From: Litoditis marina
Taxonomy: Eukaryota > Nematoda > Chromadorea > Rhabditida > Rhabditidae
NCBI GenBank assembly: GCA_964036275.1
Contig: OZ038436.1
Coordinates: forward strand, 6,193,482 to 6,257,481
Length of the DNA: 64,000 nt
Direction of reading: 5' to 3'
Part shown: positions 12,103 to 24,381 of the stretch, piece by piece
Layout of the letters: each line of letters begins with the position of its first letter
How positions within the stretch are numbered: the first letter of the stretch is position 1
Notes under the pieces: generated by a model
Databases searched by the model: none
Seen by the model: only the letters and a program-made list of their open reading frames with translations
Told to the model about the DNA's origin: nothing
Position numbers and translations under genes: made by a program

Positions 12103-13928
12103 ATGATCCGTGAAGTTTTATTGGTGAGCCTCTCTCTGATGGTGTTCGCACACTTTTCGTCGGATTTGAAGCGATAGCCTGGTTTTCTCGATTTCCGATC
12201 GAAATCCGTAGATTATGGTGTTCATGAAGTTATGCCACAAAGCAGCCTTAGTCATTTCCCCATTCTACTTTCAAATAGTGCCGATTTGAGTTTTTTCTGT
12301 TTTAGGTCTGCTACTTCTTGGGTGTCGTCCATGCTGATTTGAGCGCGGGTCCAACTTCCATCACTGCTCACTTGAGTATGGATTGTGCAACTCATTCCAA
12401 GTTCTCTGCCAGGGTCCAAATGTGGGATGTGAATTTGTTAAAGTTCACAAATATACAGTACAACTATGGGATTTCTGTAGCAATATTAAGATGCAGTGGG
12501 TTGAAACTCTTCAAGTACGTCAAAACACCGCCGCAAATGGTGAATGAACGAACGCAAATTAGTAAAAAGAGAAAAAAATATAGGATCCCTTTGATACAGA
12601 CATTCCATGATTTCTCTAACTTCCTTATAATTCAGTACGATACATGGGGAACCAACGACGGGGTTGGAACAGAGAAGGAATTTACATCCTCCCATGGATG
12701 GGTGAACGCGACCATTCAGGGATCGGAATTGAACGATGGCATTATGGATGTGACACTCGAACTCTATTACCACGTGACTCACAACTGTGTTGAGATTGCC
12801 GCGGTTAGTTGCAACATTCAAATACGCGTCTGAAACCATTGCAACACTGTGACCCCGAGTTCTGTCATGTAAGAGTGAACAAAATAGCAAATACTCAAGG
12901 AGAGGAGGGTTTCGTTGAGAGAAACCCAATATGATACCGCTGAGATATTATTGTGTATGAAAACTCGAATCCGTGGCTTTGTGTGTTTATTTGAAAAATC
13001 AACTTATCTATGAAATATGCTATTAAATTTTGCCGAGCCACGGAGTTAGTATATCATATAAGCTAGAGCTGGACTAAGTTTTCGATCCCATACAAGCCAT
13101 CAGCTATCTAGATCAACTACTCGTACCATTCGTATTGAAATTTACTTATTTCCTATGAATTAACAATTCACAGGGGGAACCCAGGAAATGGGTTTCGTAT
13201 TCCACTTATCAAACCCCAGTTATCTTGGACGGCAAGCCAAGAGACCTCTATCCACCTATCTGGCACCTGACTAACACAGGTTGGTGCATTACACTTGTTT
13301 AATGTGGCGCGTTGTTGTGGTGTTTTTTAAAAACACACAGTTTTTGTAGTTATGAACAAGTTTTGTCGAACTTAAGGTAGCCAAAACCTCATTGAGATGT
13401 TAAAATCGATCCAGGAAAGACAACAACTGCATTATCACTATCATGCTAAATTGAACTTTAGCTGCGTGTTTCATACGATTTTATTACTAAACCGTTTTCA
13501 CGTACATTCCTGTCGTCCAAACCACCGCCGCCGCCCCACACAAAAGTCACTTTTGCGAGACGTTCAACCTTCCAACTCGCGTCAAATGAGTCTCTTTGAA
13601 CTCAAACTTACACACCCTGTAGAGATTTACGCCCTTCCGTTGCTTTTTGCTGCCTTGTTGGGAAATGGTTCGCAAACTACAAGAAAACTGGCACAAACTT
13701 TCAAAAACGTCTGCAATTTTGGGAACAGTAGCTAAACTGTGCGGCGCTCCGCGCTGCGCATGATGTTTCAGTGTTATCGAAATGACTATCATATGCACCC
13801 TAATCCATTTGGCCCGAAATGCTTTTGCAACAACAAATTGCTACGTTCTATCTTCCACTGGATTTTCTAGGATTGCTTCAATAGGTTTTTCCGTAATTTT
13901 AGGTATCGACTACGAGGATAGAAAGTGA
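12103..13928 (+). CDS. Secreted transthyretin-like protein, gene 2
   Basis: Exons 12103-12123, 12306-12428, 12636-12803, 13174-13279, 13903-13928; 147 aa. Signal peptide MIREVLL-VCYFLGVVHA. The mature chain has SMDC, VQMWD-YDTWGTNDGVG, a sequon in VNATIQG and YYHVTHNC, then GEPRKWV...WHLTNT and tail GIDYEDRK. The order VQMWDYDT, IQGSE and the HxC strand matches the core of transthyretin-like proteins, which are small secreted beta-sandwiches abundant in nematodes. The two mature cysteines probably pair (inference). Phases are 0,0,0,1. An acceptor TTTCCAG ends at 12082, 20 nt before the ATG, suggesting trans-splicing. Gene 3 is its tandem paralogue. Confidence 0.85.
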
Positions 13929-14446
13929 TCATGTCTCTTCATGACATCCAATTACCACAACATCCCGACTTCAAACTATTTTGTTTATAAAAATAAACGA
14001 TTTTAAATACTGTTCAAGCTGTACACTGAAATAATTTGTCGATGATCCATAAAAACAAGTTTCGGAGAATAGACGGGAAACCGAATGTGATATCTTTATG
14101 GAAAGCAGTAGCCGTAGTTTGTTGTCTCAACTAGCCTGGTGAGTTGATTAGTCTTGATTGAAAATCTGCTCAAATAGCTCACTTTACTATTTGAGCCTAT
14201 CAAATATGACCATAGATTCACGACACAGGGCTGAGATCTGGCTGTGAGCTCAGTAAACTCATAGGGGGTTGTATCTGTGGGTCGGTGATGAAGTAATCCT
14301 GAAGTCTGAAATAAGCAATAAAAAGTCAGCAACAAAGTGGCCAATAGGAAAGCGGACGAGGGGTAAGGCAAAAAACTCTTAGAAATCGCAGAAAAAGGGA
14401 AAAGATGAATCAATAATAAAAATACAGAACAAGGAAAGTAGAATGG
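13929..14446. other. Downstream flank of gene 2
   Basis: The first about 130 bp match the 3' flanks of genes 1 and 3. The rest is unique AT-rich DNA with no gene recognised; the open frame on the minus strand at 14096-14680 looks like chance. Confidence 0.5.
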
Positions 14447-14447
14447 A

Positions 14448-14896
14448 GTATAGTTCGTTTCACCCATCGATAGTAGCCAGGTACAGTACATTTTAGTGGG
14501 CGGAGTCAATTGTGTTGGAAAGTTTCCAACAGCGATCAGCCTAATCAAAATTGTGCACCAGCTGGGTATTGAACTCAGCTGGGATAGGTGGCGCGGCGCC
14601 CACAAGCAGCCGGCCATCTGAACATGATGGCCGAAAATAAAAACAGTGATATCCAACCATCTTTTCAGGCCGTTTTTCAAACCTAATTTTAGCGCTCAAA
14701 AAGTTGTCCTAATTACTCCCCGATTATGTGTTAACCTTTTGTATACAAAACATGTGCAAAATACTCAAAATAACCACTTTTTGAATTTTTATTTGCAATG
14801 AAAAGACTGGCGAGCTGCCAGATCAGTCGCCTGCAATATAGGGTGCGCTCGGCCAGCATGGCTGACTGCTATCGATGGGTGAAACGAACTATAATC
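14448..14896. mobile_element. Inverted-repeat DNA element
   Basis: Ends are inverted: ATAGTTCGTTTCACCCATCG on the left and CGATGGGTGAAACGAACTAT on the right, about 25-28 bp in all. The interior has no transposase frame. It contains a tRNA B-box-like stretch on the minus strand (GAGTTCAATACCC near 14570), but no cloverleaf can be completed. It lies between gene 2 and copy B of the duplication. Confidence 0.6.
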
Positions 14897-15424
14897 GTAA
14901 ACTAAATTTGACTAGATTTCTTTCTAATTATCAATCCACCCCTCGTTCCCTCCACCTTAGCCCTCGTTCCTTTTGCCATATTTTTACCGTCCCCTTTCAC
15001 CTTTGTCCCTCTTTCCTATACACCCAACAGAGTATTTACTAAAACACGGTCAATAGGAAGAATAAAATAATTATCAATGGAAGACATACTATTTTTCACA
15101 GCGTGAACCGACCTTCATACCTTCCTCTCTACGAATAGAAAGTGCAAACCATTGGAAATTCGGTATACACGTGAATAGGTGAGAAACTCCAGATACTAAG
15201 CTGCTCTTCAAATTCCCAGTTTTTCGAGCTGTGCACATGTCGATTTTTTGAGTTTCGAACTCATGCTGAACAACGTTTTTGAGAATCGAGAATCTATCAG
15301 TCTGAACGATCAGAATTTATCACATTTGGTCCATACCCCCCCCCCCCCCCCCCTCCATATTGTTCCAGTGAATTTTCTATACAATTCCGTAACGGCATAA
15401 GTTTTCAATTTATGATCGAAATAT

Positions 15425-15640
15425 GCAGTTCGAACATGTGGTTGAAACCATTTTAGATCGAACATGGTGGAAACCACTTCAGATTGAACATGGTGGAAAC
15501 CACTTTAAAGCCATCAAGTATTCATATCAAACATTCGGACGAAATACAGGCTTCCAACGTGGCATCCCACCGGTGTATAAACAGGGAGGGAGACGTTTAT
15601 CCAGTAGTTGGGTCTTCAGGTTTTTTAGCGGTGCAGAGAG
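15425..15640 (+). promoter_or_regulatory. Upstream module with triplicated 5' half, copy B
   Basis: Three successive versions of GAACATGGTGGAAACCACTT, the first slightly altered, then the rest of the module with CTTCCAACGTGGCATCCCAC. Counterpart of 9850-10060. Confidence 0.6.
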
Positions 15641-15954
15641 TGACAGAGAGATAATGGGGTCTGGCGTCCATTGAGGGCAAAATCTCATTTAACTGTGGCA
15701 AGAATTAGGTGTGCTCAGAGTTTCTTCGATATTATATTATCAAACTCGAAACCATGTTTCAGTGTTTCAGATACTCTTTCTAAATGAAGGATTGTAGACA
15801 TACAATCATGTTGTATTTTGTTCAAAACAGCTGTGTTCGAGTTATGTGAAGTTGTTTTTTTCATTACTATACTACCACGAAATTCGAAAGTTTGTTTTCT
15901 ACAGAACTTGCCACGAAGCTCTCAACAGCGAGCCACGTATTGGATATATGAAAA

Positions 15955-16090
15955 CAGCGACCGCTCGAAAATGTTCGAAACCCCTGCGAAATCAATCAAG
16001 TATTCACATCGAAATGAACAGAGCAATATGCTTCCAACGTGGCATTAAAGGCTGTGCTTTTTCACAAACAAATGGTGATTATGATATGTA
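15955..16090 (+). promoter_or_regulatory. Upstream module type B, copy B
   Basis: Near-identical counterpart of 10375-10500 (CAATCAAGTATTCACATCG, CTTCCAACGTGGCAT). Confidence 0.6.
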
Positions 16091-16867
16091 TTTTACAGAA
16101 ATATGTGTACAATACAGAAACCAAACTCATTGATTCATCACGGAGAAACCTTGTAAAAACAAAGTCAATATGAAGAAACAATAACAGCGGCTCCTATTCT
16201 ATTTGAATCTCAAATTATAGCTGATTGAACATGCATGTCAACTGTGTGAGCACAAAGTTGAAGAATAAATAAAATGAGTTAACGTTTGTAAAGTACAAAA
16301 AATGCGGCGTCGTTTAGGTCGCAACCAGCTTTGCACCAATACCAGAACATTCAATGCGTCAGGCCGGCCGATTTGCGCATTCGGGGTGTCGGCTAGACGG
16401 TTGGATGAAACAATGAAAATAACAAGATTAAAACGAAAAGTAGTGAATGTACCAATTTTTCAGAGATTTCAGTTAAAATACAACTCAATTTTATTCAGAG
16501 TATCATTGATAGAAGACGTTCTTCATTGACACGACCTGAATTCTGTTTTTTCGTGATTGAGGACACAGAACAGGTAACAGACTGTAATGGGGTCATTGAT
16601 TGATTGATTTATTACGCATATAAATACGTGAAAAAATGAGATGAGAAGTGGGAAAAAGTGGTGGAAACAGAAATAAAACATAGAACAAAGTGATAAAGTG
16701 GGATGTGGAATGAGAACAGCACTACAACAACACAGTAACGATATATATGTCGGAAAGATGATGGTTTACACAACAATAAAAACGGAAACTGAGCAAGAAG
16801 TTAACTAACACAAGCCACTGACCTACAAAACTCAAATGGGCTCCAACAGAAACGTTCAATTCATTAA

Positions 16868-19650
16868 TTAGTTAAGGGTTTCAAACAAATATTTTTTCAT
16901 ACATTTGACTGAAACAGGTACAGATTTATTTTTCGTGATTTTCAAGTATTTAGAACCAGCTCTGACAGTGAAAAATTGTGCTCTAGTCTTGAATTTGGGA
17001 GCGGTGAAACGTAATTTCAACCTTGTACCCCTGGTTCGCGAGTTTTCAAAGGTATAAAACTTTGCAGTCTCAACGCCAGAGTTTCCATGTACAATCTTGT
17101 GAACCATGATCAAATCAAAGTAGGTTACGTCTTTTCTCTAAAGACTGAAGCCCTAATTTCTTATTTCTGAACTCAGCTGACGGTATTTCACAATACGTAT
17201 AACCTCCTAGTCGCATGAATAACTTCCTAGTGAAGTCATTCTGCACTGATTCGATTGCTTTTACACACATTCTCTCAGAGTTGCAGCCACTCTCAACAAT
17301 AGGACGAATGTATGTTTTGTAAACCTTAATCCACGTGAACTTATTCTTCAGTTTCAAAGTTTTGAACATATTGTATGTCCTTCTTTTAGCTGCAGCGACT
17401 ATACGTTTGCAATGATCGGCAAATGTCAAACTACTTGTGACTGTGAAACCTAAATCGCGCACAGTGTCACAACCGCCCATGACAGTTCCATTGACTGTAT
17501 ACACATTCTTGGGGTTTTTATTTCCAATATGTAGTACCTTTGTTTTTTCTACGGACAAAGGTAACTCCCACTGAACCGACCAAGAGTACATACTGTCAAT
17601 CGATTCTTGCAAATGCACTTTACTATCATCCACACAGAAATCCTGGTAAATCTTTGTATCATCTGCAAAAACTTTGCAGCTCACTAAACCTGGTTTGACA
17701 AGTATACTAGGTACTTCGCACGTATAAACACTAAAGAGGAGTGGAGAAATGGCTCCACCTTGAGGTACTCCACTAGTAATCTTGAAAACATCAGAAAGAC
17801 TATCTTTTACTTTGACTTGAAAAGTTCTTTGTAATAAAAACTTTTCTAGCCAATTGACCGTTTGGTTGTGGAAACCAAGTGCTCTCAACTTATACAATAA
17901 CTTGGGATGTGAAACTCGATCAAAAGCTTTCGAGAAGTCGAAATATACCACATCAGTGAATCTATCCTTATCAGTAGTGTTTGTCCAATCATTAACACAC
18001 TCTAGCATCTGAGTTTCAACAGATTTTCCTTTTCTGAAACCATGTTGATGCTCGGAAATAATTTTATTTCGATCTAGATGGCCAGTCATATGCTTTTTTA
18101 GAATTTTCTCAAACAAACGAGCAAAAATGGAGGTAATACTGATTGGCCTGTAATTGTTCGGATCTGAAAACGGTGCTTTCTTTGGTATAGGGGTAACCAA
18201 GGAATGTTTCCAACGTTTTGGTACCTCACAACGTATCATACTCAGGGTGAAAAGGAATTCCAAAGGCTCACTAATTTGGCCAACTACTTCTTCAATAAAC
18301 TTGAACGGAATTCCGTCAGGAGTGACTGAAAAAGATTGAGGCCACGAATTGAGAGCATTTTCAATAGAAACTCTGTCAAAGAGAACGTGACTATCACAAT
18401 GTTTAGTTGCACAATTGAAGGGTGGGAGTTTACCATTGTCAGTCGAATAAACTTTCAAAAATACCTCGGCAAGCAAGTCGGACTTTTCTTTGTCCGATGT
18501 GCAAAGTCTATGATCAGAGCTTATCAAACTAGACAAACTATTTGATTTACCAGTTTTCTGATCAACCAATCGATATACAGCATTTTTACCACCTTTATTG
18601 ATAAGTTTGTTCTCAACAGATCTGTTATACTTATTCAACTCTTTGAGAAACTTTCTATTGGATTCTGAATATGCATCCCAGGTTTGGTTTGAGCTGAAAG
18701 TTTGCGCGCGCTCCCAAAGCAAGTCCCTGTACTCTTTCAACTTCAATATATGACAAGGAAGATTAAGTTTACTCGAAACAACAAGTTTCATCGGCACATA
18801 CCTCTCGATCGAGTCATTCATTATGTGAATGAACATTTCATACATTTCATCAACTGTTTTAACCGATTAAAAGGACCCAATCCAGTTAACTCCAAAAAGA
18901 TATGCTCGGACACTATCAAAGTCAGCATCTTTGAATGATCTTCTATACACCTTAGGCTCTGTTTTCTTTTCAATGAAGACCCTAAAGTTAACTCTGTTGT
19001 GATCACTGGTTCCTATGGGGAACCAACAACACAGTCAGATACTAAACCATCTCGAGTACAAAACACTAGATCCAAAATGGAACTGCGGCGGGTTGCATTA
19101 GTTACAAATTGTTTCATGCCACAGGTGGTGATCATGTCTAAAAAGTTTCGAGAGACACTATCCATGGAGCCGCAATTAGGTCTAACCCACACAATATCAG
19201 GGAGATTGAAATCGCCTAAACAAACCACATCATATTCACAGACAGAAAGATCGCTAATACTTTTGTTTAGTTGGAATGAAAAACCAACAGTACAAGAAGG
19301 TGCTCGATATACTAAAACGACCCTGAATGTGTTGCAAGAGGCGAAAATATCAACAACCAGAATTTCGTATGATTTAGCAACTGATTCTGAAAAAAACTAA
19401 TCGAAAACGAACACTCGAATTCATTAATAGCGCTACACCACCGCCTTGAAGTCGTTTTCTATCGCAACGAATAACTGAATACGTACTTGATAAGTTCCCA
19501 ACTACTGTACTATCATCATGTTTTGACTTCAACCACGTTTCGCTGAGAGCAATCAAGTCATATCTACCTGTCTGGATATCATGTTGCAAAGGAATACTAT
19601 TTTTAGTTGCTGAATGAATGTTTGCATAAAGAAACTTGTAAACTAGATTT
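16868..19650 (-). pseudogene. LINE ORF2: endonuclease and reverse transcriptase, broken
   Basis: The N-terminal apurinic-type endonuclease is seen as YDLIALSETWL (about 19560), VYRAP (19290), CLGDFNLPDIVW (19210) and GTSDHNRVNF (19000). Frameshifts occur near 19380 and 19013, and a stop lies near 18865. The reverse transcriptase frame 18845-17115 (576 codons) is open, with NNYRPISITSIF, VVYFDFSKAFDRVSH, TSGVPQGGAISPLLF and the catalytic FADD. A further frameshift at about 17114 moves into the last frame (VTYFDLIMVHKI, to 16868). No AUG opens the endonuclease part; its frame overlaps the end of ORF1. The copy is not functional as read. Confidence 0.88.
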
Positions 19651-19681
19651 GAACTACCCGTGACTGTTGGAAACCGGAGAA

Positions 19682-20518
19682 CTATTGGCCGTTTCCCTGT
19701 CCCGCGTTTGTGGATCCGGTCTGTGCTGTCACAGCCGTCTGAGACCCGCCAACCGCAGCAAATGCCCCGGCAGGATTGCCGAAGGCATTGGCAACTGAAT
19801 ACCCTTGAGATTGGTTTCCAGTGCCCGCCGAGTTGCCGTTTCTCAGTCGAACTTCCCGTTGCTGATCTCGGACTTTTTTGGAGAGTGAAGCCCTAAGCCA
19901 CACTCCCCTGAATTCCGAGTTCCGCAGCCAAGAAGCACGCTATATAAGCCGCTTCTGGTGCACAGAGGACGGCATGATAACTTTGAGAAGACGTGGGCGT
20001 GGACCCACTCTCCCCATACGATACACAGTGACAGGAATTGCGTCAACACCTAGTGTGTTGACCACACTTTTTACACGATATGTATCTTCCTCAGCCCGGC
20101 TAACAGGATGAGAAAGATCACTCTCAGGAATACCAGATATTACAAGGGCGCGCTTTCGCTCAAACAGTTCACAATCAGAATCAATCTCATAAACAACACG
20201 ATTAGCATCAGGAGCAGGCTGGTTTGCAAGTTGAAAAGTGGGACCAGATAATTGAGCAATACGCGCTTTAAGAGCGCGATTTTCTTCACGGAGAGAACTA
20301 ATTTCATCAACTAACAGAGTATGGTCCTGTTGTCCATTCATCAGAAATTTGAGCACAGCTTTCACGTAGGCAGAGCATTTCTTGTCCTTGTCCAGTTTAG
20401 CCAGTAGTTGGGCCTGTTCATTGGCCCGTTCCGGAGTTCCGATCCGTAGACGTTTGGCAGCATTTTGCCCTGAATTGAAACCGGCAGACGGAGAACTAGG
20501 TACACTATCGCTATCCAT
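19682..20518 (-). pseudogene. LINE ORF1 with one internal UAG
   Basis: Starts MDSDSVPSSPSAG. It has a short heptad-like region (EISSLREENRALKARIAQL, about residues 64-82) suggesting a coiled coil, then an RRM-like nucleic-acid-binding segment (ALVISGIPESDL...VTVYRMGR...LLKVIMPS). Frame continues after a UAG at 19940-19942 into a Gly/Ala/Gln-rich tail (to 19682). ORF1 proteins of CR1-type LINEs bind element RNA; that role is inferred here. Confidence 0.75.
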
Positions 20519-21174
20519 TGAACCAAACTACAAAGAGCAGAAATATCACACCTTTGCGGACGACCAAGATATCGATTTATAACAATCGACTGCGGCCGAT
20601 ACAGTTGCAACAAATCCGGCCAATTATAATGATGAAAAAGACGAATTCCACTCCAATAAACGATAAATACCTTCAACGGTGGCAAGAAGACGATGAAATG
20701 TTTGACCCTGCCACTGGGTCTTCCGCAAATGTAGATTCAGTGAAAGATCTTCGAATATGAACCAAATGGCAGAAAATAGAAGAAGAGCGGTGATTGACCC
20801 GACCGCACGCGTGTTTTGAGAGACGCGAATGTCATGAGGAACGATCCCCGTATTTCGTAATCTTGGACAGCCGGGTGGGCTAATTGAGCGAAAACCTAAA
20901 TAGCGTTTCACAGACCACTCAATCGGAAAAAATATATATTTATCGTAGCCAAAATCGAAATATATTTCATGAAATTTTGCTCAAACAGCTCACTCGACTC
21001 ATTGAGCCAACAAAATACGAAACTTATACACATGTTGTTTTTGTATCAGATTATGATGTGGTTTGACCGATGAGTAGAACAGTTAGGAAGGGGAAATTGA
21101 ACAGAGCATACAAGATGAAGTTCAATGATAACTTTCCTAACCTTCACAGCGTGAAGCGACTCTGTTTGCTTTTT

Positions 21175-21260
21175 CTCTACGAGTAGAGTGTGCAACTAAT
21201 CAAAACTTTCGTATGTTTGTGAAATAGTGGGAGACACTTTGAATACCATGCTGTTTCTAT
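21175..21260 (+). repeat. Upstream block I before gene 3
   Basis: Contains CTCTACGAGTAGAGTGTGCA and ACTTTGAATACCATGCTG, near-identical to 11345-11430 before gene 2. The 15125-15200 copy in the same duplication is more diverged. Confidence 0.6.
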
Positions 21261-21459
21261 TCCATTTCTATTTTCGTGAGCTGTGGCTATGAAGTTTTTC
21301 CAACTCGTCGAACCCATGTTGGAGGTTTTTGAAAACCGAGATTAGATCGATCAGAGAAATATAATTTCACACATCCGGTCACCCCCCCCCCCCTTGTCGT
21401 TGTTGTAAAACTTTCTCTACGATTTCTCAACGGCTACGTTTTCAATATGCGCTCAAATG

Positions 21460-21620
21460 CAGTTCGAACATGGTTGGAACCGCGCAAAAGCTATCAATTA
21501 TTCACATCTGACATTCAAACAAAACAAAGTGCTTCCAACGCGGCATCTCACTTACGTAAAAGCAGGGGAGAAACGCTCTTCCAGTAGTTGTGTCACCTTA
21601 CAGACTGGGCGGTTCCGGTA
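21460..21620 (+). promoter_or_regulatory. Shared upstream module, gene 3 copy
   Basis: GAACATGGTTGGAACC, then GCGCAAAAGCTATCAATTAT and TGCTTCCAACGCGGCATCTC, then CTCTTCCAGTAGTTGTGTC. It lies about 300-460 bp before the gene 3 ATG. Confidence 0.7.
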
Positions 21621-21920
21621 TTGTTTCATTCTCTCTTCTCTCCGACCTTTTTTCTCCTGTCAAGTCGAAAATGTCAAGCCTATTGTTGGATTTCAGATTG
21701 ACCTGTTCGTATTCAAATAACGTGGAATGAAATAAAATCGAATCGAACGAAAATTTTATTTTCAAAAGGTTCTCTAGTATTTATACTGCTACAGTGTCTA
21801 CCAGTACTCTGGTAAAACTTGAACGAGACATCGAACATCTTCCTCTAACATTCGTAAATTGACAAAACATAGCACAGTGTATGTTAACTATTGCAACTTT
21901 CAGAGAACCGTGGTAGTGCA

Positions 21921-24381
21921 ATGCTTCGTGAAGTTTTATTGGTGAGACTCTTTTCCATGGTGTCTTCATACTTTTTGTCGGAACAGAGGCGATAGCCTGG
22001 TTTTGTCGTAGATTATGGTGTTCATAAAGTTATACCACAACGCAGCTATAGTCATCCACGAAATGTTACTTTGAAATTATATAACTTCAATGTTTTTAGG
22101 TCTGCTGCTTCTCGAGTGCCGTCCAGGCAATTGGCGAAATGGGACCTATACCGGATTTCAGTAGCCGACCAACGCTCATTACTGCCCATTTAGATATGGA
22201 GTGTGAATATTATGACAACTTCATCATCTATGTACAAATGAAGGATGTGAGTTTAATAACATTCAAAATCATAGGAATGCGACTAGGTTATTTCTTCATA
22301 TTCAAGATGTAGTGGATTGAAACAGTGAAAGCGTCGGAAAATACACCGACCAGAGGACCATATAAAACTTTCATGAAATTTTAGAACTTTTTGAAGCAAT
22401 GCAAAATTCAAAAGCAAGAAGTTAAAATCAGAATAAAAAAATCCAGCACCTTATATTTCAGACATTTCAGTACTAAAAAATTTCATTATCTGGTACCTAT
22501 AAAATTTCTTGATAATTCAGCACGATTCATGGAGTAGCGACGACGGTGTTGGAGAGAAAAAGAAGTTTGAAGTCTTCAAGGGTTCTGCAAAACTAACAAT
22601 TCAAGGATCAGAAGTAGACGATGGCTTCGCAGATCCCAACATCGAGCTCTACTTTCACGTTACTCACAACTGTGTTAAAGTTGCACCGGTTAGTTTATAG
22701 TATGTTTCACCAATCGATGTACTCCTACAGTAATCCGTCAATTATTCAAGAGGGTGTTTTCTAATGAAAAAGTCATTACTTTGGTTTCAAATTTTCAGAG
22801 TTAGTAGTAGTAAACATGCAGAAGACACTATGCACATTTTTAGGCGTTCTAAATAGCTAATATACTAAACTTTGACCTGAAAGTGTTAGCAGATTACTGT
22901 AGAAGGTTATAAGTGGGTGGAACAAACTATAAATACATTCTGCCATGTAAAAGGAGTGAAATAGCAAATATTTGAGGAGAAGTTGGTTGGTAGTTGAAAA
23001 ACTGGATATGTGGATACGGCTCTTGAGGTATTATTGTGTATACCAATTCAACTATAAATGACATGAAAACGTTTCTATACATCTTTCTATTGGACTTCGC
23101 CAAGCCATGTAGTTTTATTGTATCGACAGGGAAGCGAGAAAAGACCAACAACAACAAAAGACGGAAATAGAGTTTATTGGAGACAAGCTAGATTGAGAAC
23201 ATAAAGGTGAAGTAACGGCAGAAAAGGAAGGCGAGTATCGCTCGTCGTCACAGTTGAGATCTTGCCTCTCGTCTCGGGCGGAGCTTGTAGGCCTCTGTAA
23301 TGATTCATATCAGATCAATGATAACTAACTGAAATATGCAATAACGTCATTGGATGACGTTTGGTTAACTTAGGTGAATACGCCTTCCTTGACGGTACAT
23401 AAACTAGAGCAGGAACAGTTTTTGACCATACGTAAGACGTCAACTGTTTAGATTGACACGATGTGGACCAGATATGACATAATGCACCCAGTTTTTACAA
23501 AAGTGAAATTTACAGGGGGAGCCCAGGAAATATGTCACGTTCTCCACTTATAAAACCTCAGTTCACTTAGACGGCAAGCCAAAAGACCTCTATCCAGACT
23601 ACTGGTACCTCACTAATACAGGTGAGCGCTTTGTACTCTAGTGTAGGATTTGTCAAACCGTTGTGGACACCGTACCATCGATTTTGTGTGGGACGGGGTT
23701 TGGCGAGCGGCCAGCTGGTCTGCGTATCATTGATCTACACACTCTCTCAATTGCTGGCAAGTAATCAACGACCGCTCGCCCCGCATCGCTCAATCAATTG
23801 AACCCTCTGCTGTCTTTATGGGGAAAATGGCGACTATACTCTTGCTGGTTTCCATTGTGTTTGAAACAAGCACACAGTTTATCTATTTATATCAAGTTTG
23901 GTCCAACTTGGAGTTCCCAAAACCTGATTGGAATGTTGAACTGGCTCAGAAATGACGAGATTGTACTACATTATACTGTTGTTCAATTGCACAGTCACAA
24001 AAGTTATGTCAAATACAACATAACTCAAAAACGTGCAATGACAAAGTGCACGATTTCTCCTTAGAGTGCTATCTTTACGTGACTATTCAATTTACTTCTA
24101 GCATATAATTATCTGAAATGAACGTTTAGCTGCGTGTCTCAATAAATTCAAATGATGAGCCGTTTTCACGTACATCCCTACCATACACTTCCGTCCTGCC
24201 TCTCATCAAACATACGCTTTTTCTCTGTTTTTTGAAAAAAAACCTCGATTGAGAAGAAACTATTGAAATGTTTATATACGCACATTAATACATTTTGCCC
24301 GCAGAGTTCTCGCAACAACAAATTGCTATGTTCTTATCTTTTTTTGTAATTTCAGGTATCACTTACGAAGATAGAAAGTAG
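21921..24381 (+). CDS. Secreted transthyretin-like protein, gene 3
   Basis: Exons 21921-21941, 22100-22246, 22521-22688, 23516-23621, 24356-24381; 155 aa. Signal peptide MLREVLL-VCCFSSAVQA. A slightly longer N-terminal spacer (IGEMGPIPDFSSRP) precedes ITAHLDMEC, then VQMKD-HDSWSSDDGVG, LTIQGSEVDD and YFHVTHNC. Exon 4 is GEPRKYV...YLTNT; tail GITYEDRK. Phases are 0,0,0,1, with TTTCAG acceptors at exons 4 and 5. An acceptor CAG ends at 21903, 17 nt before the ATG. Usual W is replaced by K in VQMKD. Intron 3 holds unrelated DNA near 23140-23310. Closest paralogue by layout is gene 2. Confidence 0.85.

Larger units (their letters stand above)
9488..13950 (+). repeat. Segmental duplication copy A (gene 2 and its upstream DNA)
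   Basis: Aligns collinearly with copy B, which starts near 15025 and runs through gene 3. Long near-identical stretches include about 10100-10980 against 15680-16590, and 10980-11700 against 20831-21560. Copy A lacks the LINE found in copy B and so shows the empty site. Confidence 0.85.
16597..20830 (-). mobile_element. Degenerate CR1-like LINE retrotransposon
   Basis: A non-LTR element of 4.2 kb on the minus strand, flanked by the 5-bp duplication GTCAT (16592-16596 and 20831-20835). The empty site is seen in copy A at about 11005-11020. The 3' end (low coordinates) is a short (ATCA)n tail, not poly(A), which fits CR1/L2-type elements. It encodes an ORF1 with one stop, and an ORF2 with endonuclease and reverse transcriptase broken by at least three frameshifts and a stop. 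Because it splits otherwise collinear duplicated DNA, it inserted after the duplication, or into copy B only. It separates gene 3 from part of its ancestral upstream DNA. Confidence 0.9.

Noticed and set aside
12318..12833. 171-codon plus-strand open frame over gene 2
   Set aside because: It runs from exon 2 through an unspliced intron into exon 3; the paralogues show conserved GT-AG borders there, so the spliced model is preferred.
14560..14640. tRNA-like B box on the minus strand
   Set aside because: No convincing A box or acceptor stem; it lies inside a DNA element.
14096..14680. 194-codon minus-strand open frame after gene 2
   Set aside because: Low-complexity Leu/Phe/Ser-rich translation, no family resemblance, and it overlaps the end of an inverted-repeat element.
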